Below are positions 27,906-36,914 of a stretch of 64,000 nucleotides of DNA, one piece after another (positions within the stretch are counted from its first letter, which is position 1; every line of letters starts with the position of its first letter). The DNA is from Clostridia bacterium (GTDB lineage Bacteria; Bacillota; Clostridia; Oscillospirales; Acutalibacteraceae): the NCBI GenBank assembly GCA_017435865.1, contig JAFSEF010000101.1, positions 124,001-188,000 of the forward strand, given 5' to 3'. The position numbers and the translations under genes are program-made. The notes beneath the pieces are model-generated. The model worked only from the letters and a program-made list of their open reading frames with translations, searched no databases and was not told where the DNA came from.

Positions 27906-29804
27906 TCACTCTTCGGAAGATTCTATCTTCAGATCTATCCAATAATTGCTTTGTTGTGTCAGAACATCCTGCGGCAAATTGACAAAAACTTCCGTTTTAC
28001 TGAGAACCTCTTTGTCAGGGTAAATAATTTCATTGCCTGTAATTTCAGGATCCAGTTCAGCCATTGCACCACTGTGTGGTGTCGCATAACCGATCGCTTC
28101 AGCATTCAGAACTGCGATTTCAGTCTCACACATAAAATTGATAAACAGTTCAGCTGCTTCTTTATTATTACTCGACTTCAGCACACACATGGAATCAACA
28201 AACATATTTGCACCTTCTGCAGGAATATAGCACTTAACGTGTTCGTTTTCTTCAGCAATTATAAGCCAGTCACCCGCATAATAAGGAGCAATATAAGCTT
28301 CTTCTGAAATCATTTTATCAAAAATCTGATCCATAACATATGCAGAAATAATAGGTTTCTGCGTTTGCAGATCAGCAGCAGCCTGTGCCCATTCGTCAGG
28401 ATTGAGTGAATTCATAGAGTATCCTGACTTCTTCAGAGCCAGACCGAACACATCACGAGGATTGTCAAACATAAGAATATTGCCTGCGTATTTTTCGTTC
28501 CACAGCAAATTTATGCTCTTATCTGCCACGTCTTCGGGATCAACATACTTATCATTATACATAATTACAGTTGTTCCCCATGTGTAAGGTACTGAATACT
28601 TATTCTCAGGATCAAATTCAAGATTCTTGTAAGCATCATCAATATACGCATAATTCGGTATATTATCGAAATCAAGTTCAGCCAACAAATCTTCCTCGAT
28701 CATTTTGCTGATCATGTAATCAGAGGGAATCACAATGTCATAGTCTGCCGAACCGGATATGACCTTTGTATACATGGATTCATTCTGGTCAAAGGTAGTA
28801 TAATTCACAGTGATTCCGTATTCTTCTTCAAAACGGTCAATAACCGTAAGATCTATGTATTCACCCCAGTTATACACATTCAGAACAATTTCCGAAGTGC
28901 TGTTCAGTCTGACGAGAACAAAGGCACACGAAACAACGATAACCGCACTCAGTGCAACAGCAATCACTCTTTTTACCACAGGAGAAGTTGCCTGTACTTT
29001 GCCGCCTTTGTTTTTACTCTTTTCGTTCTGAGACTGACGCAGATTCACAATAAGCATCAGTATAAGAACAAATACAAACAGCAATGTCGAAAGAGCATTG
29101 ATCTTAGGCGAATACGGTTTCTTTGTCATTGAGTAAATCGTGATCGGTAAAGTCTGGAAAGACGTACCGGAATTGAAATAACTGATAATAAAATCATCCA
29201 ACGACAAAGTGAAGGACATAATCACACCCGTAATAATACCGGGCATAATCTGCGGAAGCACCACTTTGAGAAACGCTTTGATCGGTGTACAACCGAGATC
29301 AAGTGCAGCATCATAAATATTGTTATCCATGCCACGCAACTTCGGAAGCACATTCAGTACAACATACGGAATGTTGAATGTAACGTGCGCAATCAGCAAC
29401 GTCCAGAAACCCATTTCCATAGCACGGGTTACAGACAAGAAGAACACAAACAAGATCATCATTGAAATTGCGGTTACAATATCAGGATTGACAACCGGAA
29501 TATTGTTAACAAACAGAAATGCTTGTTTGGGTCTGTTCTTCATTTTGTTGATACCGACTGCGGCAAATGTACCGATCACAGTAGCTATCAGAGCAGACAA
29601 GGCTGCAACAATCAACGAATTGTAGAAAGACTCAAGTATCAGTCTGTCATCAAACAAAGCCTGATACCACTGCAAGGAAAATCCGTCAAATACGGATCGA
29701 CTCTTGATGCCGTTGAATGAATAGACAACCATAACAAGAATCGGTGCGTACAAAAAAGCAAAAATCAGAAAGCCGTAAAGCTTATGAAGATGTTTTTTCA
29801 TCAT
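27906..29804 (-). CDS. Fused spermidine/putrescine ABC permease PotC and binding protein PotD
   Basis: 632 residues. Residues 1-260 are a PotC-type permease with six membrane helices and the EAA-loop form DAALDLGCTPIKAFLKVVLP. A short linker is followed by another membrane helix (about 275-300), then a PotD-type solute-binding domain (VLNVYNWGEYID ... YNDKYVDPEDV ... YAGDWLII). The helix tethers the binding domain outside the membrane, replacing a lipid anchor. It works with potA and potB just upstream to import polyamines. Two ATGs (29804, 29801) follow GGAGA; either may start. Confidence 0.9.
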   Translation of the reverse strand: MMKKHLHKLYGFLIFAFLYAPILVMVVYSFNGIKSRSVFDGFSLQWYQALFDDRLILESFYNSLIVAALSALIATVIGTFAAVGINKMKNRPKQAFLFVNNIPVVNPDIVTAISMMILFVFFLSVTRAMEMGFWTLLIAHVTFNIPYVVLNVLPKLRGMDNNIYDAALDLGCTPIKAFLKVVLPQIMPGIITGVIMSFTLSLDDFIISYFNSGTSFQTLPITIYSMTKKPYSPKINALSTLLFVFVLILMLIVNLRQSQNEKSKNKGGKVQATSPVVKRVIAVALSAVIVVSCAFVLVRLNSTSEIVLNVYNWGEYIDLTVIDRFEEEYGITVNYTTFDQNESMYTKVISGSADYDIVIPSDYMISKMIEEDLLAELDFDNIPNYAYIDDAYKNLEFDPENKYSVPYTWGTTVIMYNDKYVDPEDVADKSINLLWNEKYAGNILMFDNPRDVFGLALKKSGYSMNSLNPDEWAQAAADLQTQKPIISAYVMDQIFDKMISEEAYIAPYYAGDWLIIAEENEHVKCYIPAEGANMFVDSMCVLKSSNNKEAAELFINFMCETEIAVLNAEAIGYATPHSGAMAELDPEITGNEIIYPDKEVLSKTEVFVNLPQDVLTQQSNYWIDLKIESSEE

Positions 29805-29820
29805 AATCTCCTTTCAGCTC

Positions 29821-30690
29821 TCAAACTATAATTCCGCCGCCGGAAGCTTCGGAATCTTTGTCAAAGTGGTTCATAATGCCCATGGAAACAACAATCATAA
29901 CCATCAGCAGCAACGATAAAGCTGCACCGACATTATAATTGATTGCACCGGAACTGCCAAGGAAATAGTTTTCAATGACATTACCGATCAGATATGTTTT
30001 ACCGCCGCCGAGCAAATAAGAAATAATGAATGTGCTGACAGCAGGCACGAAAACCATCGTGATACCGGAGATAACACCGGGTATACTCAGCGGAAAAACA
30101 ATACGGCCGAAAATCTGAACGGAATCAGAACCGAGGTCTCGTGCTGCTTCAATAAGGCTGTTGTCAATTTTGGTCAGCACAGTATAAATCGGCAATATCA
30201 TATAGGGCAGATAATTGTAAACCATACCCAAAACAATGGCACCGTTTGTGTTGATCATCTCAAATCCGTTGAATTCGACATGAATCAGATCAGCAAGCAT
30301 ACCGATAAAACGATTGATGATACCGTTGTTTTCAAGAATCGTCATCCATGCATATGTGCGGATCAAAAAGTTCATCCACATAGGAAGCATCACAAGCAGG
30401 ATAACACTTCCCTGTTTATTCGCAGGCATTTTTGAAATGATATAAGCCATCGGATATGCAAGTAACAAGCACAATACAGTTGATACAAAAGCCAGTTCAA
30501 CAGACAGCCAGAATGTGCCGGCATACTTTTTTATGTATGTCAGATTTTCCAAAGTAAAACTTCCTGTACTGTCTGTAAATGCAAAATAGACCACAAGTCC
30601 GATCGGAATCAGCACAAATAGTGTCATCCATACCGTGTACGGAGCAACCGTCAGATTCTTGGCACTGAAAAAAGGTTTCTTAGTTTTCAT
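29821..30690 (-). CDS. potB: Spermidine/putrescine ABC transporter permease
   Basis: 289 residues from ATG 30690 behind GGAGG; an upstream extension overlaps potA and lacks a ribosome site. Six hydrophobic segments and the cytoplasmic coupling loop [20 protein letters not shown]. Overlaps the potA stop by about 11 nt and is followed after 17 nt by the potC-potD fusion. Forms the membrane channel with the PotC half. Confidence 0.9.
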   Translation of the reverse strand: MKTKKPFFSAKNLTVAPYTVWMTLFVLIPIGLVVYFAFTDSTGSFTLENLTYIKKYAGTFWLSVELAFVSTVLCLLLAYPMAYIISKMPANKQGSVILLVMLPMWMNFLIRTYAWMTILENNGIINRFIGMLADLIHVEFNGFEMINTNGAIVLGMVYNYLPYMILPIYTVLTKIDNSLIEAARDLGSDSVQIFGRIVFPLSIPGVISGITMVFVPAVSTFIISYLLGGGKTYLIGNVIENYFLGSSGAINYNVGAALSLLLMVMIVVSMGIMNHFDKDSEASGGGIIV

Positions 30691-31819
30691 CTTCTGAATC
30701 CTCCGCAACAAGGTCCGGCTGCGAAAGTTCGTCAAATTCCTCACTGAAACTACTGAAATCGCCATACTTGCCGGAGTATTCTGACTTTTTCATAATGTGA
30801 ATTGCATCAGGCTCAATAAACAAACCGATTTTATCACCGACATCCTGTTTATCCGTCGTCTGAATCATCCATTTGAAGCCGCCGATGTCAACAATAATTT
30901 CATAGTGAACACCTTTGAATGTAACGCTCGTTACAATACCTTTGAGCATTCCCTTATCGGTTGCAACAACGTCCACATCTTCGGGACGCACAACAACATC
31001 GACATCTTCATTCTCTGCAAAGCCTTTATCAAGACATTCAAAACGATGACCTGAAAACTCAACAACACAGTCTTTGAGCATAACGCCGTCAACAATGTTA
31101 CTCTCACCGATGAAATCAGCAACAAATGCATTTTTCGGTTCGTTATAAATATCAGTAGGAGATCCGATCTGCTGAATGACACCGTTATCCATAACAACAA
31201 TCGTATCAGACATTGACAATGCTTCTTCCTGATCATGTGTAACGTAAATGAATGTTATACCGAGACTTTGCTGAATCTTTTTGAGTTCAACCTGCATGTC
31301 CTTACGTAATTTAAGATCAAGTGCACCGAGAGGTTCATCGAGCAAAAGCACTTTAGGTCTGACAGCAAGAGCACGGGCAATAGCAACACGCTGCTGCTGG
31401 CCACCGGACAAGGAAGAAACAGCTCTGCGTTCAAATCCTTTCAGGTTCACAAGAGAAAGCATTTCAGTAACACGTTCTGCAATGACATTTTCTTTCTCTT
31501 TTTTTATTCGCAAACCGAATGCAATATTGTCATACACATTCAGATGCGGAAACAAAGCATAACGCTGAAAAATGGTATTGACCTGCCTTTTATGGGCAGG
31601 AACATCATTGATTCTTTTTCCTTCAAAAACAACATCTCCCGTGTCAGGGGACTGAAAACCTGCAATCACTCGCAAGGTTGTTGTTTTACCGCAACCGGAA
31701 GGCCCCAACAAGGTCAAAAATTCGCCGTCACGGATATACAAATTAATACTTTTTAAAATCTGATCATCACCGAACGAGACACAGATATTTTTCAAATCGA
31801 TGAGAACATTGTTTTCCAA
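30680..31819 (-). CDS. potA: Spermidine/putrescine ABC transporter ATPase
   Basis: 379 residues. Walker [10 protein letters not shown], signature [14 protein letters not shown], Walker [12 protein letters not shown], and the H-loop THDQEEA. A C-terminal TOBE regulatory domain (about 250-350) is typical of PotA/MalK-type ATPases, followed by an acidic tail. The start is TTG 31819 with GAGAGGGG about 8 nt upstream; no in-frame ATG fits. Energises the PotB/PotC channel. Confidence 0.93.
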   Translation of the reverse strand: MENNVLIDLKNICVSFGDDQILKSINLYIRDGEFLTLLGPSGCGKTTTLRVIAGFQSPDTGDVVFEGKRINDVPAHKRQVNTIFQRYALFPHLNVYDNIAFGLRIKKEKENVIAERVTEMLSLVNLKGFERRAVSSLSGGQQQRVAIARALAVRPKVLLLDEPLGALDLKLRKDMQVELKKIQQSLGITFIYVTHDQEEALSMSDTIVVMDNGVIQQIGSPTDIYNEPKNAFVADFIGESNIVDGVMLKDCVVEFSGHRFECLDKGFAENEDVDVVVRPEDVDVVATDKGMLKGIVTSVTFKGVHYEIIVDIGGFKWMIQTTDKQDVGDKIGLFIEPDAIHIMKKSEYSGKYGDFSSFSEEFDELSQPDLVAEDSEDEN

Positions 31820-31864
31820 TTATGCAGCCCCTCTCCGCTGTTACAGCATTTTATCTTAAATTAA

Positions 31865-31893
31865 AATATAACGCATATTATTACAAAAGTCAA
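31865..31893 (-). promoter_or_regulatory. Promoter of the pot operon
   Basis: Minus-strand TTGACT (31888-31893), 17-bp spacer, TATATT (31865-31870). Confidence 0.75.
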
Positions 31894-31916
31894 CATTTTT
31901 TATACAGTGAAAATCA

Positions 31917-31949
31917 AAAAAACCGTCGTTTACTTCACGACGGTTTTTT
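31917..31949 (-). terminator. Terminator after the small secreted protein gene
   Basis: 12-bp stem AAAAAACCGTCG / CGACGGTTTTTT with a 9-nt loop, 33 nt past the stop at 31982. Separates that gene from the pot operon. Confidence 0.85.
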
Positions 31950-31981
31950 TGTTTGTGATATTTAGTGTTTTTGTGAAAGAA

Positions 31982-32185
31982 TCAGCCTAACAAACCGGAA
32001 ATGATTTCAAACAGGCGAACAAAAAGAGCCATCAAAAACTGAGTCCAGTTTGCGGGAGTGATCAAACCTTCTTCATTTCTGGAGATGTCAGAATCAGCAT
32101 CTGTTTCTGCAGCAGATACAGTAAGAGCTGCAAAAGAGAAAAGCATTGCTACGCAAAGAACAACAGCCATAATTCTTTTTTTCAT
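31982..32185 (-). CDS. Small secreted protein with C-terminal amphipathic helix
   Basis: 67 residues from ATG 32185 behind AAGGAGG. Signal peptide (MKKRIMAVVLCVAML ... VSAAE), a short acidic middle and a C-terminal helix FLMALFVRLFEIISGLLG. The tail resembles the end of the secreted esterase (IVNIFQRLFGL). Own promoter and terminator. It could be a peptide acting at the membrane, a toxin-like or signalling peptide, or the sorting tail of a reduced surface protein; none is proven. Confidence 0.7.
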   Translation of the reverse strand: MKKRIMAVVLCVAMLFSFAALTVSAAETDADSDISRNEEGLITPANWTQFLMALFVRLFEIISGLLG

Positions 32186-32218
32186 GATTAAATCCTCCTT
32201 ATAGAATTTCACACTGTC

Positions 32219-32247
32219 ATTATACATGAATTATTTAACAAAATCAA
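32219..32247 (-). promoter_or_regulatory. Promoter of the small secreted protein
   Basis: Minus-strand TTGATT (32242-32247), 17-bp spacer, TATAAT (32219-32224). Confidence 0.75.
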
Positions 32248-32290
32248 GATGGTTCGAACATTTTTTTTGAGCATAAATAATATTCTTCTC

Positions 32291-32319
32291 TTGCACAGGC
32301 GTGGTTGTGTTGTTATAAT
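32291..32319 (+). promoter_or_regulatory. Promoter of the GH67-N-like gene
   Basis: TTGCAC (32291-32296), 17-bp spacer, TATAAT (32314-32319). Predicted transcription start is near 32326, so any start codon before about 32335 lacks a leader. This supports TTG 32341 as the start. Confidence 0.75.
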
Positions 32320-32340
32320 AGCCGTATGGAGGTGTTGAAT

Positions 32341-34548
32341 TTGAATATTATCAAATATTTTGCCGACAGCAGCATATCACAAAAAGCGGCTGAACTGTTC
32401 TGTCATGAAATGAACATAAAATATGACTGCAATTCTCAACCAAGCTCACAAACAGATGCAGATTTTTGCTTTATTATTGACGACAGTTGTAAGAATGATG
32501 ATTTCGTTATTGAAAAAAACAATAATCAATTTATCTTTAAGGCAGGCAGACTCCGCGGTCTGATCTTTGCTTGTGCACAATATTTGAGAAAAATCGAATT
32601 GCGTAACAACCAAATCGTTATAACAAAAGACATTGCAGCATCATATCATCCTTATAAGAGAATCAGAGGACATCAGATCGGTTACAGAACCACCCCGAAC
32701 TCTTATGATGCCTGGGACTATGATATGTATCAAAGATATTATATAGATTTGATGATGATGGGATGCAACACGGTCGAACACATTCCATACGAACGCGGCG
32801 TTTCCAAAAGAAACAGATTAATGAAATATGATGAAGAAGAGTTTTTGATTAAAGCTTCTGAAATGGCAGATGCACTTGACCTTGACGTCTCTCTCTGGTT
32901 TCCAAATTCAGAAGACGATATTGAAACTGCCTGCAAGAGACGTGAAAAAGTATTCAGCAGTCTTAAGAGATTGAATTATGTATTTCCGCCCGGAGGAGAC
33001 CCGGGTGAACTGGAACCCGATGAATTACTCGACCGCTGTACTGCATTCAGAAAGATCCTAAAGAAATATCATCCCGATGCACAGTTATGGCCTTCTGCAC
33101 AACAGCCACACAGCATGCCGTTCTGGGGTGAAGACTTCCTGAAGGCTCTTCAGACGCATCCTGATGCCGTGGACGGCATCATAACCGGCCCCAACAGAGC
33201 GTTTGATATCGATGTATTGCGTAAAAGATTGCCATCTGACTACGAAATCAGATTATACCCCGACATTACTCACAATGTTCGCTGTGAATACCCTGTTCAC
33301 TTTGACAGAGATGACTGGCATTACACTTTCACCTCAACACTCAGCCGTGAATGCATCAATCCCCGTCCCGTAGAATACAAAAAGATACATGAATCAACAC
33401 GCGGTTATGTAATCGGATCCGTATCTTATTCAGAAGGTATCAATGACGATGTAAATAAATTTGTTTGGAGCAGTCTCGATTTTGATGATACTTTATCAAT
33501 CAGAGATATTCTTGATGACTATGCAAGAATGTTCTTTGTGGGATCTGAACCTGCAGATATAACAGATGCCATATTGGCTCTTGAACGCAATTGGGAAGGT
33601 GATCCGGCTGAAAATCCGCATATTGAAAACACATTAAAAATGTGGATTGCAATCGGAAATAACAATCCGTCTCTCTGTGACAATTGGAGATATAATGCAT
33701 TATTATTCAGAGCTTGCTGTGATGCGTTTGTAAGAAGAAAATATATCGTTGAATCGCAAATCGTAATCGATGCCCTGAAATCTCTGAGAGCCGGTCTTGC
33801 AGATGATGCTGAAAGTATTTTAAACTGTGCACTTCCGAAAGAATGCACAACTCTCAGGACTACGATTCAGGCACTTGGAGAAAAATTGTTTGAGCAAATC
33901 GGTCTGCAACTTGATGTTGAACATTATTGTGCAGATAATCCTGAACGCGGTGCAACATTTGATACAATCGATCTGCCGATAACAGATAAACAATGGCTGC
34001 TTAAAAAGATTGAATATGCAAAAAATTTGGATAAAAATGAACAATCCTCATTTTTACACAGAGTGGCTGACAGAAACATTGTAGATAAGGATGAAAAGTA
34101 TTTTTCATTTGCACTGCATGAACTCAGCGGCCTCGGTGCAAAGCAAGAACCAGATTTTTATATGAACTTTCAGGGGGATCGTCCGAATGTAAATACAGGA
34201 GATTTACCTGTTTGCATGTTTAAATTGTATGATCACTTCAGTCTGTATTTCAAATGCAGCGGCTTCAGTGCAAATACTGATTATGTCCTGCAAGTGACAT
34301 ATAAAGAACCGGCAAATACAATGACCAGACATCATAAGATTGTCGCTAATGATACAGTAATCTATGAAGGAAAACAATTCGGCGGATACAGGAATGCAGA
34401 ATTTGAGGCAGAAATGCTTCCTGACGGATATGCAGCAGTATGTTATGATCTTGACAGCTCCGTATTCAACAACGGCTGTCTTGAATTAAAAATCACTGAA
34501 CCTATGATCGGTTTTCAGATTTCAGAATTCAGAATAATAAAAAAATGA
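32341..34548 (+). CDS. GH67-N/GH20-like putative glycosidase, cytosolic
   Basis: 735 residues from TTG 32341, 8 nt after GGAGG (32328-32332). The N-terminal 100 residues resemble the non-catalytic N-terminal domain of alpha-glucuronidases/hexosaminidases. A barrel-like region follows (RIRGHQIGYR, YDAWDYDMYQRYYIDLMMMG, GCNTVEHIPYERG, LDVSLWFPNSEDD), a pattern I associate with GH67/GH20-like proteins of unknown specificity. Helical and beta-sandwich parts end the protein. No signal peptide. Candidate acid residues lie in NSEDD and EHIPYE. Next to a MocA oxidoreductase and a sugar kinase, so probably a sugar-utilisation enzyme. Confidence 0.6.
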   Translation: MNIIKYFADSSISQKAAELFCHEMNIKYDCNSQPSSQTDADFCFIIDDSCKNDDFVIEKNNNQFIFKAGRLRGLIFACAQYLRKIELRNNQIVITKDIAASYHPYKRIRGHQIGYRTTPNSYDAWDYDMYQRYYIDLMMMGCNTVEHIPYERGVSKRNRLMKYDEEEFLIKASEMADALDLDVSLWFPNSEDDIETACKRREKVFSSLKRLNYVFPPGGDPGELEPDELLDRCTAFRKILKKYHPDAQLWPSAQQPHSMPFWGEDFLKALQTHPDAVDGIITGPNRAFDIDVLRKRLPSDYEIRLYPDITHNVRCEYPVHFDRDDWHYTFTSTLSRECINPRPVEYKKIHESTRGYVIGSVSYSEGINDDVNKFVWSSLDFDDTLSIRDILDDYARMFFVGSEPADITDAILALERNWEGDPAENPHIENTLKMWIAIGNNNPSLCDNWRYNALLFRACCDAFVRRKYIVESQIVIDALKSLRAGLADDAESILNCALPKECTTLRTTIQALGEKLFEQIGLQLDVEHYCADNPERGATFDTIDLPITDKQWLLKKIEYAKNLDKNEQSSFLHRVADRNIVDKDEKYFSFALHELSGLGAKQEPDFYMNFQGDRPNVNTGDLPVCMFKLYDHFSLYFKCSGFSANTDYVLQVTYKEPANTMTRHHKIVANDTVIYEGKQFGGYRNAEFEAEMLPDGYAAVCYDLDSSVFNNGCLELKITEPMIGFQISEFRIIKK

Positions 34549-34558
34549 AGAAATACAA

Positions 34559-34587
34559 TTGACTTTTTTTATCAAATTGTATATAAC
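34559..34587 (+). promoter_or_regulatory. Promoter of the MocA-family gene
   Basis: TTGACT (34559-34564), 17-bp spacer, TATAAC (34582-34587). Confidence 0.7.
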
Positions 34588-34622
34588 ATTTATTAGCATA
34601 AAAATACAAGAGGATAAAGAAA

Positions 34623-35933
34623 ATGAATAACAATAAACCTGTAACAGCTGTTATAGTCGGCGGAGGTCACAGATCCTTCACCTATGCACAACTTGCAATC
34701 GACTGTCCGGATATGCTTAAGATTGTAGGTATCGCAGATCCTAATCCCGATCGTCGAAAAAAGGCAATGGAAACTTTTGGATTTGGTGAAGATGGATGTT
34801 TTGAAACAGCTCAGCAACTGGCGGATGTTCCGAGATTCGCAGATGCGATCATAAACGGAACAATGGACCATCAGCATGTTGAAACCTCTGTTCCTCTTCT
34901 TGCAAAAGGATATGATATGCTTCTTGAAAAACCTTTTGCTGTCAACAAAGCTGAAATGCAGACATTGCTCGATACTGTCAGAAAATACAAGAACAAAGTC
35001 ATGATCTGCCATGTTCTTCGTTATTCTCCTTTTTACAGAACCGTTAAAGAAATGATCCGCACGGGGAAAATCGGCGATATTATAAACATTCAGACTGCTG
35101 AACATGTCAGTTATCATCATCTTTCAACGTCTTATGTCAGAGGTAAATGGGGCAATTCCGACTACTGCAAGACAAGCATGCTGCTTGCAAAATGTTGTCA
35201 CGATATTGATATACTTATGTGGCTGATGGATGGTCACAAACCCACGAATGTCAATTCTTACGGCAGCATCTTTCAGTTCAAACCCGAAAACGCACCTGCT
35301 GATTCAGGAACAAGATGTCTCGTTGACTGTCCTCGCGTGGATTATTGTGATTTTTCCGCAAAACGAATTTATCTCGATCACCCGAGAAGATGGGCAATGT
35401 ATGTCTGGGATGCTCTTGAAGGACTCGACCATGAACCTACAATGGAAGATAAGATTGAATTACTGAAGGGTGACTCGCCTTACGGCAAATGTATATTCAA
35501 AAGCGGAAACAATGTAGTTGATCATCAGTCTGTTCTTTTCAGATTTGATAACGGCGCCACTGCAACGCACAATATGATTGGCGGCACGGCAAGATCAACA
35601 AGAACAATCCATGTTATCGGCACCAAAGGTGAGATCTACGGTGATTTTGAAAGCAGCACACTGCATCTGCAAACCATTATGACAGACAGTCCTACAGGTT
35701 TTGCTTATGAAGAAGTTGAGATCGGAACATTCTCCGAGGACTCGCACGGCGGCGGTGATATCAGATTGATAAAGGATTTTGTGAACTATGTTCGTGATGG
35801 TGTTCAATCCGTAGAGTGCACAGCAATCGAAAACTCTGTTGCAGGACATCTTGCAGTATTCCTTGCTGATGAATCCATGGCTGCGAACGGCCAGACACAG
35901 GATTTTGATTTTTCCCAATACTGCACGGAATAA
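34623..35933 (+). CDS. GFO/IDH/MocA-family oxidoreductase
   Basis: 436 residues from ATG 34623 behind AGAGGA. N-terminal Rossmann domain (VIVGGGHRSF, then ADPNPDR), the canonical LLEKPFAV with catalytic Lys, and KCCHDIDILMW with the likely proton-relay His. A Cys cluster (CLVDCPRVDYC) is inserted in the substrate domain and might bind metal. Likely an NAD(P)-dependent dehydrogenase of a sugar, inositol or amino sugar. Unlike the gene at 6003, its catalytic motif is intact. Confidence 0.82.
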   Translation: MNNNKPVTAVIVGGGHRSFTYAQLAIDCPDMLKIVGIADPNPDRRKKAMETFGFGEDGCFETAQQLADVPRFADAIINGTMDHQHVETSVPLLAKGYDMLLEKPFAVNKAEMQTLLDTVRKYKNKVMICHVLRYSPFYRTVKEMIRTGKIGDIINIQTAEHVSYHHLSTSYVRGKWGNSDYCKTSMLLAKCCHDIDILMWLMDGHKPTNVNSYGSIFQFKPENAPADSGTRCLVDCPRVDYCDFSAKRIYLDHPRRWAMYVWDALEGLDHEPTMEDKIELLKGDSPYGKCIFKSGNNVVDHQSVLFRFDNGATATHNMIGGTARSTRTIHVIGTKGEIYGDFESSTLHLQTIMTDSPTGFAYEEVEIGTFSEDSHGGGDIRLIKDFVNYVRDGVQSVECTAIENSVAGHLAVFLADESMAANGQTQDFDFSQYCTE

Positions 35934-35946
35934 GTAACAAAAATGC

Positions 35947-36004
35947 AAACCTCCCATAGAATGTTATTGAAATTACTGTAATTTCAATACTCCTTGGGAG
36001 GTTT
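35947..36004 (+). promoter_or_regulatory. Long two-part hairpin that includes the Shine-Dalgarno of the Cys-rich gene
   Basis: The outer stem pairs AAACCTCCCA (35947-35956) with TGGGAGGTTT (35995-36004). The inner stem pairs TATTGAAATTA (35965-35975) with TAATTTCAATA (35979-35989). GGGAGG, the ribosome site for ATG 36009, lies in the 3' outer arm. It may lock translation, or act as a terminator for the upstream gene; only TTTT follows. Confidence 0.6.
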
Positions 36005-36008
36005 TATC

Positions 36009-36857
36009 ATGGCAGAAAAAACGATACACGATAAATTATCATCAGATTGTATCGAGAATACAAATGAAGCTGTTTGCATTGACACAAGCAGAGTATATGA
36101 CTCTTGTGCCGATAAAGATTGCCTGAGTGATCTGAGGGTATACTTTACTGATTCGGCGCAACAGATTGTTGACAGTAGTGTAGCAGTGCGTTGTCGCGGA
36201 TGTGAAGTTCTGAATGTTATGACGGAAGTAGAAAGAGTAGCATTTCACAAAGGATACTATTCTGTAGATCTGACTTACTTTTTCAGAGTTGCACTTGATT
36301 GCATCACAAGCGGTTGTTCGCAAGCTGAAACCGTATACGGATTATGTGTATTTTCAAAAAAATGCATCCTCTACGGCAGTGAAGGCAGTGTCAGGGTATT
36401 TACATCTGAATACGTGAACGAAGATTTTGATCGCGTTCTCCCCTGTTCTCAAACAAACCCGAGAGCAAAAGTACAGGTTGCGGAACCTCTTTGTCTTGAT
36501 GCAAGACTATGTAATCCTTGCGATTGCTGTTGCACGCTGAATGACATCGGCAGCATTCCCTATTGCATCAGAAAATGTTTCAACGGACAGTTTGTGCAAA
36601 GCGGAAACACGCGTGCAGTCAGAGTCACAATCGGTGTTTTCTCTATTGTACAGCTTGAAAGAGATGTACAGATGCTCATTCCTGCTTACAGTTTCTGTGT
36701 TCCCGAAAAAGAATGCACCTGCAACACAGAGGATCCCTGCGATTCTTTCCGTCGCATAAAATTCCCTGTGTCAGAATTTTTCCCGCCCGATGCAGCAGAT
36801 GAAAATGACAATTGTCCGGACACATTTAACACACACTGCGGCTGCTGCGGCAACTAA
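36009..36857 (+). CDS. Conserved Cys-rich clostridial protein of unknown function
   Basis: 282 residues from ATG 36009, 7 nt after GGGAGG. About 29 Cys, many in pairs and clusters (NPCDCCCTLN, THCGCCGN at the C-terminus), with no signal peptide or membrane helix. The opening (KLSSDCIENTNEAVCIDT, SRVYDSCADKDCL, RVYFT) belongs, as I recall, to a family widespread in spore-forming Clostridia and left as hypothetical; a role in spore surface layers would fit the Cys content but is not shown. No sigma-A promoter was found directly upstream, so it is read from 34587 or from another sigma factor. Confidence 0.7.
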   Translation: MAEKTIHDKLSSDCIENTNEAVCIDTSRVYDSCADKDCLSDLRVYFTDSAQQIVDSSVAVRCRGCEVLNVMTEVERVAFHKGYYSVDLTYFFRVALDCITSGCSQAETVYGLCVFSKKCILYGSEGSVRVFTSEYVNEDFDRVLPCSQTNPRAKVQVAEPLCLDARLCNPCDCCCTLNDIGSIPYCIRKCFNGQFVQSGNTRAVRVTIGVFSIVQLERDVQMLIPAYSFCVPEKECTCNTEDPCDSFRRIKFPVSEFFPPDAADENDNCPDTFNTHCGCCGN

Positions 36858-36865
36858 ATACTATA

Positions 36866-36904
36866 AAAACAGATGCTTATGCCGAACACATAAGCATCTG
36901 TTTT
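36866..36904. terminator. Bidirectional terminator between convergent genes
   Basis: Perfect 16-bp stem AAAACAGATGCTTATG / CATAAGCATCTGTTTT with a 7-nt loop, between the Cys-rich gene and the kinase gene. Confidence 0.9.
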
Positions 36905-36914
36905 AATAAGTCAA

